From NCBI GenBank assembly GCA_028287205.1, contig JAQBQC010000310.1:1-5926 (forward strand): a stretch of DNA of 5,926 nucleotides. Reading direction: 5' to 3'. Below are positions 1 through 5,926 of this stretch, one piece after another. The notes below the pieces were generated by a model that worked only from the letters and a program-made list of their open reading frames with translations, was not told the origin of the DNA and made no database searches. Position numbers and translations under genes: made by a program. The stretch is from Gemmatimonadota bacterium. Its GTDB lineage: Bacteria > Gemmatimonadota > Gemmatimonadetes > Gemmatimonadales > Gemmatimonadaceae. How positions within the stretch are numbered: the first letter of the stretch is position 1; each line of letters starts with the position of its first letter.

Positions 1-1
1 G

Positions 2-868
2 ATGCTGCGGCAGGTGCGCCTGCTCGAGCTGCGCACGCGCGGCCTGGTGAATACAGTGTTCAGTGGCGAGTACCACTCCGTCTTCAAGGGACAGGGGATG
101 GAGTTCGCCGAGGTGCGCGAGTACCAGGCGGGGGACGAGGTACGCTCGATCGACTGGAACGTCACCGCGCGTATGCGGCACCCCTACGTGAAGCGCTACA
201 TCGAGGAGCGCGAGCTGACCGTGATGCTCGCCGCGGATCTGTCGGGCTCGCAGCGCTTCGGCACCGTCTCGCGCTTCAAGAGCGAGCTGACCACCGAGCT
301 CGCCGCGGTGCTCGCCATGAGCGCCATCCGCAACAACGATCGCGTCGGTACGCTGATGTTCACCGATCGCGTGGAGCACGTCGTGCCGCCGCGGAAGGGA
401 CGCCGGCACGCGATGCGCGTGATCCGCGACCTGCTCCTGCTCGAGCCCGAGGGGCAGGGCACGGACATCGGCGGCGCCATCGACTATCTCATGAAGATGC
501 TGCCCAATCGCGCGATCGTCTTTCTGCTCTCCGACTTCGTGGATGCGAATGCCGAGCGTCCGCTCAAGCTTCTCGCGCAGCGGCACGATGTGGTGGCGGT
601 GACCGTCGAGGACCCGCGCGAGCTCGCGCTCCCGGACATCGGGCTCGCACGCTTTTCCAATCCGGAGACCGGCGCGACGATCGAGGTGGATACGAGCGAT
701 CCCCGTGTGCGCGCGGGCTACGATGACGCGTTGCGCACCGAGCGCGCGGCGCGCACGCATCTGTTGCGGCGCCTCGCGATCGATGAGATCGCCGTGCGCA
801 CGGATCGCAGCTACATCGAGCCCCTGCTGCGATTTTTCCGGCGGCGCAGCACGCGGCGGCGCAGATGA
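2..868 (+). CDS. DUF58 family protein with VWA-like fold (5' end probably cut by window)
   Basis: Cytoplasmic DUF58 protein of the kind encoded next to MoxR AAA+ ATPases and Bat proteins; the family's precise activity is not settled. The DUF58 signature is clear at residues 31-57 (counting from the ATG at base 2): QGMEFAEVREYQAGDEVRSI followed by DWNVTAR. A VWA-like fold follows with an apparently complete metal site: D79-x-S81-x-S83, T154 in GTDIGG, and D178 in LLSDF. No signal peptide or membrane helix is seen. The protein ends in a basic tail, FFRRRSTRRRR (278-288). Relatives usually carry a few residues before the LRQVRLLELRTRGLVN stretch, and the single base before the ATG is G, as the last base of a Glu GAG codon would be. 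The true start therefore probably lies left of the window and this Met is internal. The stop overlaps the next gene's start (ATGA). Family assignment is very secure; the start is not. Confidence 0.93.
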   Translation: MLRQVRLLELRTRGLVNTVFSGEYHSVFKGQGMEFAEVREYQAGDEVRSIDWNVTARMRHPYVKRYIEERELTVMLAADLSGSQRFGTVSRFKSELTTELAAVLAMSAIRNNDRVGTLMFTDRVEHVVPPRKGRRHAMRVIRDLLLLEPEGQGTDIGGAIDYLMKMLPNRAIVFLLSDFVDANAERPLKLLAQRHDVVAVTVEDPRELALPDIGLARFSNPETGATIEVDTSDPRVRAGYDDALRTERAARTHLLRRLAIDEIAVRTDRSYIEPLLRFFRRRSTRRRR

Positions 869-1812
869 ACGCGGCCGTGCTGCTGCTGCTGTTGCAGGGC
901 GTGCAGGCTCCGCAGGGCGCAGCGCCCGATCCCTCGCGCGCGTCGCAGGTGCAGATGGGCGTGAGCGTGCAGCCCGAGACGGTGACGGTAGGCGAGCACT
1001 TCGTGGTGCGCGTACGCGTGCGCGCGCCGAGGGGTGCGGAGATCGGATTCCCGGTTGGCCCGGACAGCGGGTTGATGGTGGAGGCGGTGGATCCGCGGCG
1101 GGAGCAGGGAAGCGCGGATACCACGGTGGCCGAGCGCACGGCGATCTATCGACTGGTGGCGTGGACCGTCGGCGCGCAGCATGTCACCCTCGGCGGCCTC
1201 GTCGTCTCCGTTGCGGGCGCGGACCGGCGCTATGCGATTCCCGACATGGCGGTGATCGTGAAGAGCGTCCGTCCGGGCGACTCGACGGGACGGGTGCCGC
1301 GGCCCGCGCGCGACGTGATCGTGGCGCCCCCCGTGCTCTGGCCGTGGATCGTGGGCGGGCTGTTGCTCCTCGCGCTCCTGCTCTGGATGCTGAGGCGCAG
1401 GCTTCGCCGGCGCCCGACGCTCTCGCACACAGGCCGAGGCGCGCTCGCCGATGCCCTGCGTGACTTCGCGCGCATCGACGAGCTCGCGCTGCTCGAGGCC
1501 GGCGAGCGCGGACGCTACGTCGCGCTGCACATCGACGTGCTGCGCGAATATCTCGCCGCGCGCATCCCCGAGGCCGCACGATCGCTTACCTCGACGGAGC
1601 TGCTCGCGGTGTTGCGCGCGGATGCGCCCGTGCCCCTCCCGCGTCTGGTGCCGGTGCTCGCCGCGGCTGATCTCATCAAGTATGCGGACCGCCCGGTCAC
1701 GGATGCGCGCGCGCGTGAGCTCGCGAGCGAGACGCGCGGCATCGTGGAGTCAACCGAGGACGCCGTACTCCATCGCGCCGAGAGCGCCGTCAAGCCGGAG
1801 CGTGCGGCGTGA
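865..1812 (+). CDS. BatD-like / DUF4381-like single-pass membrane protein
   Basis: Probable inner-membrane component of the Bat complex; no catalytic motif is seen. Order: short hydrophobic leader (residues 2-10, AVLLLLL core, no basic n-region); a periplasmic beta-rich domain at about 28-135 opening with VQPETVTVGEHFVVRV; a membrane helix at about 157-176 (PPVLWPWIVGGLLLLALLLW) followed by the arginine cluster RRRLRRR; and a cytoplasmic helical domain at about 188-300, including YVALHIDVLREYLAARIPEA and LTSTELLAVLRA. The leader, helix and Arg cluster together suggest N-terminus out, C-terminus in. The VQPETVxVG motif recurs in BatD of this operon (BatD residues 48-56), and the cytoplasmic part also resembles BatD's, so I read this as a one-domain BatD relative. 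Position between DUF58 and BatA matches where DUF4381-type proteins sit in such operons. The ATG overlaps the preceding stop as ATGA. Membership in the operon is secure; the family name is tentative. Confidence 0.85.
   Translation: MNAAVLLLLLQGVQAPQGAAPDPSRASQVQMGVSVQPETVTVGEHFVVRVRVRAPRGAEIGFPVGPDSGLMVEAVDPRREQGSADTTVAERTAIYRLVAWTVGAQHVTLGGLVVSVAGADRRYAIPDMAVIVKSVRPGDSTGRVPRPARDVIVAPPVLWPWIVGGLLLLALLLWMLRRRLRRRPTLSHTGRGALADALRDFARIDELALLEAGERGRYVALHIDVLREYLAARIPEAARSLTSTELLAVLRADAPVPLPRLVPVLAAADLIKYADRPVTDARARELASETRGIVESTEDAVLHRAESAVKPERAA
1797..1800 (+). promoter_or_regulatory. Likely ribosome binding site of batA
   Basis: GGAG lies 11 bases before the ATG at 1812, inside the end of the upstream gene. 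The spacing is slightly long for that ATG and slightly better for the GTG at 1809, so it does not separate the two adjacent starts, which differ by one residue. Coupling through the TGATG overlap may matter more. Confidence 0.4.
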
Positions 1813-2810
1813 TGGATCTCATCGATCTTCCGGCGATCGATTTCGCCTCGCCCTGGGTGCTGCTCCTGCTGCTCCTCATTCCACTCTGGTGGATCTGGCG
1901 CCGCCGTCGGCGCGCGCCCGCGATCGTCTTCTCGCGCTCCGATGTGCTCGCGCGCGGCCGTCGGGGCGGCGCCTTCACGCGGCGCCTGCTCGGGATGTTG
2001 CGCATCCTCCTGCTCGCCGGGCTCATCGTCGCGCTCGCGCGCCCGCGCTCGGGTGCGCACACGGAGAATGTCGACAGCCAGGGCATCAACATCGTGATCG
2101 CGATCGACCTCTCGAGCTCGATGCTGTCGGAGGATTTTCAGCCGCAGAATCGCCTCGAGGTCGCCAAGGAAAAGGTCAAACAGTTCATACTCGGCCGGCA
2201 CAGCGACCGCATCGGGCTCGTCGCGTTTGCGGGCGAGGCGCTCACGCAGGTGCCGCTCACGGTGGACTATCCCGTGGTGCTCGCTGCCGTCGACAACCTG
2301 CAGGCGGGGCAGCTCGAGGACGGCACGGCGATCGGCACCGCGATCGCGACGGCGGCGAACCGCCTGCGCAGCGCGCCCGGACGCTCGCGCGTTCTCATCC
2401 TGTTGACCGATGGTGAGAACAACAGAGGTGCGATCGATCCGCGCACGGCGGCGCAGGCCGCGGCTGCGGTGGGCGTGAAGATCTACACGATCGGCGCGGG
2501 TACGATCGGGATGGCGCCGGTGCCCGTCGGCCGGGGATTGATGGGCATGCGCTACGAATATCGTCCGGTCGAGATCGATGAGGGGCTGCTTCGCGATGTC
2601 GCGACGACCACGGGCGGGCGCTACTTCCGCGCGGTCGACGCGGCAGCGCTGCAGCGCATCTACCAGCAGATCGATCAGCTCGAGCAGGAGCCCGTGCGCG
2701 CGCATACGTACGTGCGCTACACGGAGGAGTATCGCTGGCCCCTCGCGGTTGCGCTGATCGCGATCACGCTGGAAGCGCTGATGAGCGTGTGGCGAGGGCC
2801 GCTGCCGTGA
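1812..2810 (+). CDS. batA: BatA, membrane-anchored VWA domain protein
   Basis: VWA protein of the Bat aerotolerance type, 332 residues, the usual size for BatA. Two N-terminal membrane helices (about 13-29 and 59-76) are joined by an arginine-rich loop (WRRRRRAP to FTRRLL), which places the loop in the cytoplasm and the VWA domain outside. The VWA domain (about 92-290) has a complete MIDAS metal site: D99-L-S101-S-S103, T172 in EDGTAIG, and D200 in LTDGEN. Family features DRIGLVAFAGEA (132-143), VPLTVDY (147-153) and IDEGLLRDVATTTGGRYFRA near the end of the domain are present. A third membrane helix (about 309-327) closes the protein. I chose the ATG at 1812 over the GTG just before it (1809), because the ATG shares its A with the upstream stop (TGATG) and has GGAG 11 bases ahead. 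Metal-dependent binding of a partner protein is the expected mode; the partner is unknown. Confidence 0.95.
   Translation: MDLIDLPAIDFASPWVLLLLLLIPLWWIWRRRRRAPAIVFSRSDVLARGRRGGAFTRRLLGMLRILLLAGLIVALARPRSGAHTENVDSQGINIVIAIDLSSSMLSEDFQPQNRLEVAKEKVKQFILGRHSDRIGLVAFAGEALTQVPLTVDYPVVLAAVDNLQAGQLEDGTAIGTAIATAANRLRSAPGRSRVLILLTDGENNRGAIDPRTAAQAAAAVGVKIYTIGAGTIGMAPVPVGRGLMGMRYEYRPVEIDEGLLRDVATTTGGRYFRAVDAAALQRIYQQIDQLEQEPVRAHTYVRYTEEYRWPLAVALIAITLEALMSVWRGPLP
2794..2797 (+). promoter_or_regulatory. Ribosome binding site supporting the GTG start of batB-batC
   Basis: GAGG within the last codons of batA sits nine bases before the GTG at 2807. It lies downstream of the longer in-frame GTG (2789), so it cannot serve that codon. 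Together with the GTGA stop/start overlap it decides for 2807. Confidence 0.55.
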
Positions 2811-4477
2811 TTCCATATACGGATGTGCCGTGGGCGCTCTGGGCTGCGCCAGCACTCGCGCTCGTAGTCGCGCTGCTGGTGCTCTGGTCGTATCGCCGGC
2901 GCGCGCGCCGCCTGCGCAAGCTCGCCACGACCGAGCTGCTGCCGCGGCTCGTGCCGCCAACGTCCGCACGTGCTCCGTGGCTCCGCGCGGCGCTCCAGTT
3001 CGCGGCGGTGCTGTGCGCGGGGATCGCGTTCGCCGGGCCGCGTTGGGGCACCGAGCAGACGCTCGAGCGCGCCAGCGGCGTCGACATCGTGCTTGCCCTC
3101 GATGCCTCGCTCTCGATGCTCGCGACCGATGCGCGCCCGAATCGTCTTGAACGTATGAAGGAGGAGGCGCGCCGGCTGCTCGCGCTCTCCGGCGGCGACC
3201 GGGTGGGGCTGCTCGCGTTCGCGGGTCGCAGCTACATCCTCACTCCGCTCACCGTCGATCGCGGCGCGCTCGAGCTCTTCCTCGACAACCTGGATCCATC
3301 CGTCGTCGGCCAGGCGGGAAGCTCGCTCTCTCGCGCGATTCGTCAGGGCACCGATCTGCTCGTCGCCACACAGACCACGAGCGATCGCGCGTTGATCATC
3401 ATGAGCGACGGCGAGGCGTTCGAGTCGGCCGAAGAAGTGACGGCCGCCGCGGCACACGCGGCGGAGGCGGGGGTAACGGTGATTGCAGTGGGATTCGGCA
3501 CCGAGAAAGGCTCGACGATCCCTGTGCGCTCTGCCCAGGGCACTCAGGCGAAGCGTGATGAGAATGGTCAGATCGTGACGACGCGATACACACCGGAGAT
3601 GCTCAAGGATGTCGTGACCGCAGCGCACGGCGTGTTCATCGACGCCGCCGCGACGGACAAGGCCGCGCGCATTCGCGGCGCGCTCGCGATGCTGCGCAGG
3701 CAGGCGCGCGAGACCGAGAGTGAAACGGCACGTCGTGCGCGTTTCCAGCTCTTTCTCATTCCCGCACTCCTGCTCGTGCTGCTCGACAGTGTGCTGAGCA
3801 CGCGACGCGGTCGTCGCCGGAGCGCGCCCGCCGCCGCGACTGCAACGGCCCTCGCGCTCGCGCTGCTCTTCGTGCCGCGTGCGCTGCACGCGGAAACTGG
3901 CGACACGGCGGACAAGCTCTACCAGGCGGGACGCTACCCCGAAGCCGCGGCCGCGTACCAGCGCGAGATTCAGGACCACGCGGACTCGCCTCGCCTCGAA
4001 TACAATCTGGGCACGGCGCTCATGCAGGCCGGGCAGCTCGAGGATGCCGTTGCGGCGCTCGAGCGCGCGGCCACTTCGGCCACTTCCGAAGATCTGCGCT
4101 ACAGCGCGCTCTACAATCTCGGCCTCTGCTACCTGCGCCAGGCGCGCGACGCGAAGTCGAGCGAGGCGACGACTGCCTACGCATCCTCCGCGGAGGCGTA
4201 CAAGCGCGCGCTGCAGCTCCGGCCGAGCGAAGTCGCGGCGAAGTGGAACTACGAGCTCGCGTCGCAGGAGAAGTCGAAGTCCTCGGGCGGTGGAGGAGGT
4301 CAGCAGCCGCAGCAACAGCAGCAACAGCCGCAGGACAAGCAGCGGCAGCCCGGAAGTCTCGACAAACGGCAGGCAGAGCAGCTGCTCTCGAGCGCACAGC
4401 GGGAAGAGCGCGACGTGCAGGCGAAGAAGCAGCGCGCGAATCAGCCGGAGCGGCCGCCGGCGGGGAAAGACTGGTGA
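2807..4477 (+). CDS. batB: BatB-BatC fusion: VWA domain plus periplasmic TPR domain
   Basis: One 556-residue protein combining BatB and BatC, which are separate genes in Bacteroides-type operons; fused forms also occur widely. Residues 9-27 and 59-77 are membrane helices with a basic cytoplasmic loop between. The VWA domain (about 92-300) carries D99-A-S101-L-S103 and D201 in MSDGE, but at the usual MIDAS Thr there is Ser (AGSSLS, residues 170-175). A third helix (313-330) is followed by RRGRRRS, then a fourth, signal-like hydrophobic stretch (342-360) ending ALHAETGD. TPR-like repeats run about 366-485, with YNLG (399-402) and YNLGLCYL (436-443) prominent, then a Gly5/Gln-rich linker (494-509) and a charged tail ending GKDW. 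The Arg clusters imply that both VWA and TPR lie outside the membrane. The GTG at 2807 is preferred: it forms GTGA with BatA's stop and has GAGG nine bases ahead. GTG codons at 2789 and 2825 are in-frame alternatives. Confidence 0.93.
   Translation: MIPYTDVPWALWAAPALALVVALLVLWSYRRRARRLRKLATTELLPRLVPPTSARAPWLRAALQFAAVLCAGIAFAGPRWGTEQTLERASGVDIVLALDASLSMLATDARPNRLERMKEEARRLLALSGGDRVGLLAFAGRSYILTPLTVDRGALELFLDNLDPSVVGQAGSSLSRAIRQGTDLLVATQTTSDRALIIMSDGEAFESAEEVTAAAAHAAEAGVTVIAVGFGTEKGSTIPVRSAQGTQAKRDENGQIVTTRYTPEMLKDVVTAAHGVFIDAAATDKAARIRGALAMLRRQARETESETARRARFQLFLIPALLLVLLDSVLSTRRGRRRSAPAAATATALALALLFVPRALHAETGDTADKLYQAGRYPEAAAAYQREIQDHADSPRLEYNLGTALMQAGQLEDAVAALERAATSATSEDLRYSALYNLGLCYLRQARDAKSSEATTAYASSAEAYKRALQLRPSEVAAKWNYELASQEKSKSSGGGGGQQPQQQQQQPQDKQRQPGSLDKRQAEQLLSSAQREERDVQAKKQRANQPERPPAGKDW
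4286..4333 (+). repeat. Gly/Gln low-complexity coding repeat (linker of BatB-BatC)
   Basis: Five glycine codons are followed by an 11-codon stretch of CAG/CAA broken by two CCG codons (Gly5, then QQPQQQQQQPQ; residues 494-509). It links the end of the TPR domain to the charged C-terminal tail. CAG/CAA runs of this kind are prone to slippage, and Gln-rich linkers are common after the TPR region in BatC-type proteins. The reading frame is kept. Confidence 0.8.
4462..4466 (+). promoter_or_regulatory. Ribosome binding site supporting the GTG start of batD
   Basis: GGGGA, within GGGGAAAGA in the codons for the terminal GKDW of BatB-BatC, is seven bases before the GTG at 4474. Both the spacing and the GTGA overlap favour this start. 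Confidence 0.5.
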
Positions 4478-5926
4478 TCGTCGCGCTCGTCGCGATCCTC
4501 GCGCAGATGACGGCGCCGCATCACGGGCTTCGCGAAGCGGTCGCGCGCGACACGCCGGCCATCGTCACGCGCGCGCAGCTCGATACGAGTGCGCTCGTCA
4601 ACTTCCGCGTGCTCGTGCAGCCGGAAACGGTGTACGTCGGGCAACAGGCAAGCTACCAGCTCGGCGTCTTCCTCGATGAGTCGGTGCGCGACCGGATGCG
4701 GAGCATGGAGGCGCTCGCGCCGGAGATGCGCTCGATGATGGCGTACGAGCCACCGGCGCCGCTGGCTGGCTTCCCGCTTCGCAACGCATCGGGACATCGC
4801 TACGAGGCGCACGTCTATCAACGCCCCATCTTTCCGCTCAGCGCAGGGCGGGTGGCGATCCCGCCCGCGCGACTGCTCTATGCGATGCCGCTGTCCTACA
4901 GCTTCTTCAGCCGCGAGGAAAGCTTCGAGCTGCGCAGCGACAGCGCCGTCGTCGTTGCGCTCGAGCCGCCGCGCGCCGGACGTCCCGCCGACTGGACCGG
5001 AGCCGTCGGCATGCTCCGACTCAGCACCGCAGTGGACAGCGCGGCGGCGCGCGTGGGAGACGCGATGCGACTCGTCGTGCGCGTGAGCGGTGAAGGCAAT
5101 GTCAAGCTCTTCCCGCGCCCCGCGATCGCGCTGCAGTGGGCCACGGCCACCGCGGAAGGCGAGCGCGTCACGATGTCGACGGACTCGATGCACATCGGCG
5201 GCACGAAGGAGTTCGACTGGGTCATCACGCCGCGCGTACCGGGGCGCGTGGAAGTGCCGGCGGTGCGTTATCCCTACTTCGATCCGTATGCGCGCCAGTA
5301 CGCAGTGGCGGAGAGTGCGCCCGTCGCACTGTTCATCGCCGCCGGTGCGCTCGCGTCTGCGGACACGAGCAGTGCCTCCGCAGCACCGCGATGGATGCTC
5401 CGCGCGGCGTATCGCGGCGCGCTGCCGCCTCCCATCTACCGATCGCGCGCGCTCCTGCTCGCCCTTCTCCTGCTGCCGATCCCCGTGCTCGTGCTCGCGG
5501 GCACCCGGCGTCCGACGCGGCGTCGCCGCCGGGTCGTGCCGCCCGCGGTCACGCTGCGCGCGCTCGCCCGCAGCGAGGAAACCGTTCGCGAGGCGCGCAC
5601 CGTTCGGCGCAGCTTCCTGAGCGCCATCGCCGATCGTCTGAGCGCGCCGGCCACGGTGCTCGCCGAGCCGGCGACGCTGCGCCATCTCGCGCTTCGCGCG
5701 GGCGTGACGCCAGAGACGGCGGATCGCGCGCAGACGTTCGTCTCGGAGCTCAATGCGGCGGCCTTCGATGTTGCGGGCGAGTGGGCCGGCGGCGGCGTGC
5801 AGCGTGCGTACGATCTGTACCGCGCGATCGATCGCGAGGCGCGTCCGCGTCGCGCGCCTCGCGTGGGACGCGCATCATCCGCGATCGGCGCGCTCATGCT
5901 CGCGCTCGCTCTCGCGGTCGGCGTAC
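4474..5926 (+). CDS. batD: BatD-like protein, 3' end cut by window
   Basis: BatD (oxygen-tolerance family) large periplasmic component; 484 residues are visible with no stop before the edge. A short hydrophobic leader (MIVALVAILAQM, no basic n-region) precedes two beta domains: about 43-165, opening FRVLVQPETVYVGQQASYQL, and about 174-288, with the BatD-typical RLVVRVSGEGNVKLFPRP (198-215) and the later strand pair around PGRVEVPAVRYPYFD (257-270). A membrane helix (about 325-343) is followed by RRPTRRRRR, so the next stretch (344-465, helical, with TLRHLALRAG) should be cytoplasmic. A second hydrophobic segment starts at about 466 (ASSAIGALMLALALAVGV) and runs off the window. It may lead to a further periplasmic domain, TPR/BatE-like by analogy with the BatB-BatC fusion, but that part is not visible. 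The GTG start overlaps the BatB-BatC stop as GTGA and has GGGGA seven bases upstream; an ATG at 4507 is a weaker choice. Confidence 0.88.
   Translation, partial: MIVALVAILAQMTAPHHGLREAVARDTPAIVTRAQLDTSALVNFRVLVQPETVYVGQQASYQLGVFLDESVRDRMRSMEALAPEMRSMMAYEPPAPLAGFPLRNASGHRYEAHVYQRPIFPLSAGRVAIPPARLLYAMPLSYSFFSREESFELRSDSAVVVALEPPRAGRPADWTGAVGMLRLSTAVDSAAARVGDAMRLVVRVSGEGNVKLFPRPAIALQWATATAEGERVTMSTDSMHIGGTKEFDWVITPRVPGRVEVPAVRYPYFDPYARQYAVAESAPVALFIAAGALASADTSSASAAPRWMLRAAYRGALPPPIYRSRALLLALLLLPIPVLVLAGTRRPTRRRRRVVPPAVTLRALARSEETVREARTVRRSFLSAIADRLSAPATVLAEPATLRHLALRAGVTPETADRAQTFVSELNAAAFDVAGEWAGGGVQRAYDLYRAIDREARPRRAPRVGRASSAIGALMLALALAVGV

Noticed and set aside
2789..2806. Longer N-terminus for batB-batC from the GTG at 2789
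   Set aside because: It would overlap batA by 22 bases and add six residues (MARAAA) with no support, whereas the GTG at 2807 gives the GTGA overlap and has GAGG upstream.
1515..2969. Long open frame of 484 codons on the - strand, antisense to gene 2, batA and batB
   Set aside because: Its translation is Arg/Ala/His-rich with no recognisable domain, and it spans three genes that have clear families. Long antisense frames are expected where third positions are G/C-rich.
2717..4324. Open frame of 535 codons on the - strand, antisense to batB-batC
   Set aside because: It has the same cause: compositional shadow, no family motif, no ribosome binding site context, and it covers a securely assigned gene.
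4301..4335. CAG-rich repeat considered as a CRISPR-like or mobile repeat
   Set aside because: It has no spacers, keeps the reading frame, and encodes a Gln-rich linker typical of this protein type.
3879..4679. Open frame of 266 codons on the + strand in another frame across the batC/batD junction
   Set aside because: Its product is almost entirely Arg, Ser, Thr and Ala, as expected from a shifted reading of the TPR and BatD codons. It offers no evidence of a frameshift or a separate gene.
4441..5685. Open frame of 414 codons on the - strand, antisense to batD
   Set aside because: The + strand frame is open from 4474 to the edge and carries BatD motifs. The antisense product is low-complexity Arg/His-rich sequence.
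5823..5836. 14-base perfect palindrome CGCGATCGATCGCG
   Set aside because: It lies inside the batD codons for AIDRE. CGATCG-like strings are frequent throughout this GC-rich window, so there is no reason to call it an operator or attachment site.

Overview
The window is a fragment of one chromosomal operon of the Bat (Bacteroides aerotolerance) / MoxR-associated type. All genes lie on the + strand and coding is gapless from end to end. The DNA is strongly GC-rich, with G/C favoured at third codon positions and GTG used as a start, so a high-GC Gram-negative-type bacterium is likely. The gene order and protein style remind me of Gemmatimonadota or a similar soil phylum. That placement is an inference from memory, not something the sequence proves.

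Layout from left to right: (1) a DUF58 protein with a degenerate von Willebrand A (VWA) fold, probably missing a few N-terminal residues at the window edge; (2) a 315-residue membrane protein with one periplasmic beta domain, one membrane helix and a cytoplasmic helical domain, which looks like a reduced BatD; (3) BatA, a membrane-anchored VWA protein; (4) a fused BatB-BatC protein (VWA plus periplasmic TPR); (5) BatD, open to the right edge, where a second hydrophobic segment begins. Every junction is a stop/start overlap (ATGA, TGATG, GTGA, GTGA), so the five proteins are probably made from one mRNA by coupled translation. There is no intergenic DNA, and I see no promoter, terminator, RNA gene, mobile element or CRISPR array. 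The operon promoter, and in known relatives a MoxR-type AAA+ ATPase gene, would lie to the left of the window.

How the parts may fit together: arginine clusters flanking the membrane helices place the two VWA domains (BatA, BatB), the TPR domain (BatC) and the beta domains (BatD and gene 2) outside the inner membrane. DUF58 and the helical tails of gene 2 and BatD lie inside. In characterised systems a MoxR ATPase acts with DUF58/VWA partners in a chaperone-like or stress-tolerance role, and Bat proteins were linked to aerotolerance in Bacteroides. The exact biochemical job remains unsettled. The cluster itself is a known type. The points that deserve a second look are the internal duplications (gene 2 versus BatD; BatA versus BatB), the BatB-BatC fusion with an inter-domain membrane re-entry, a possible matching BatD-BatE fusion at the right edge, and a Thr-to-Ser change at the BatB metal site.
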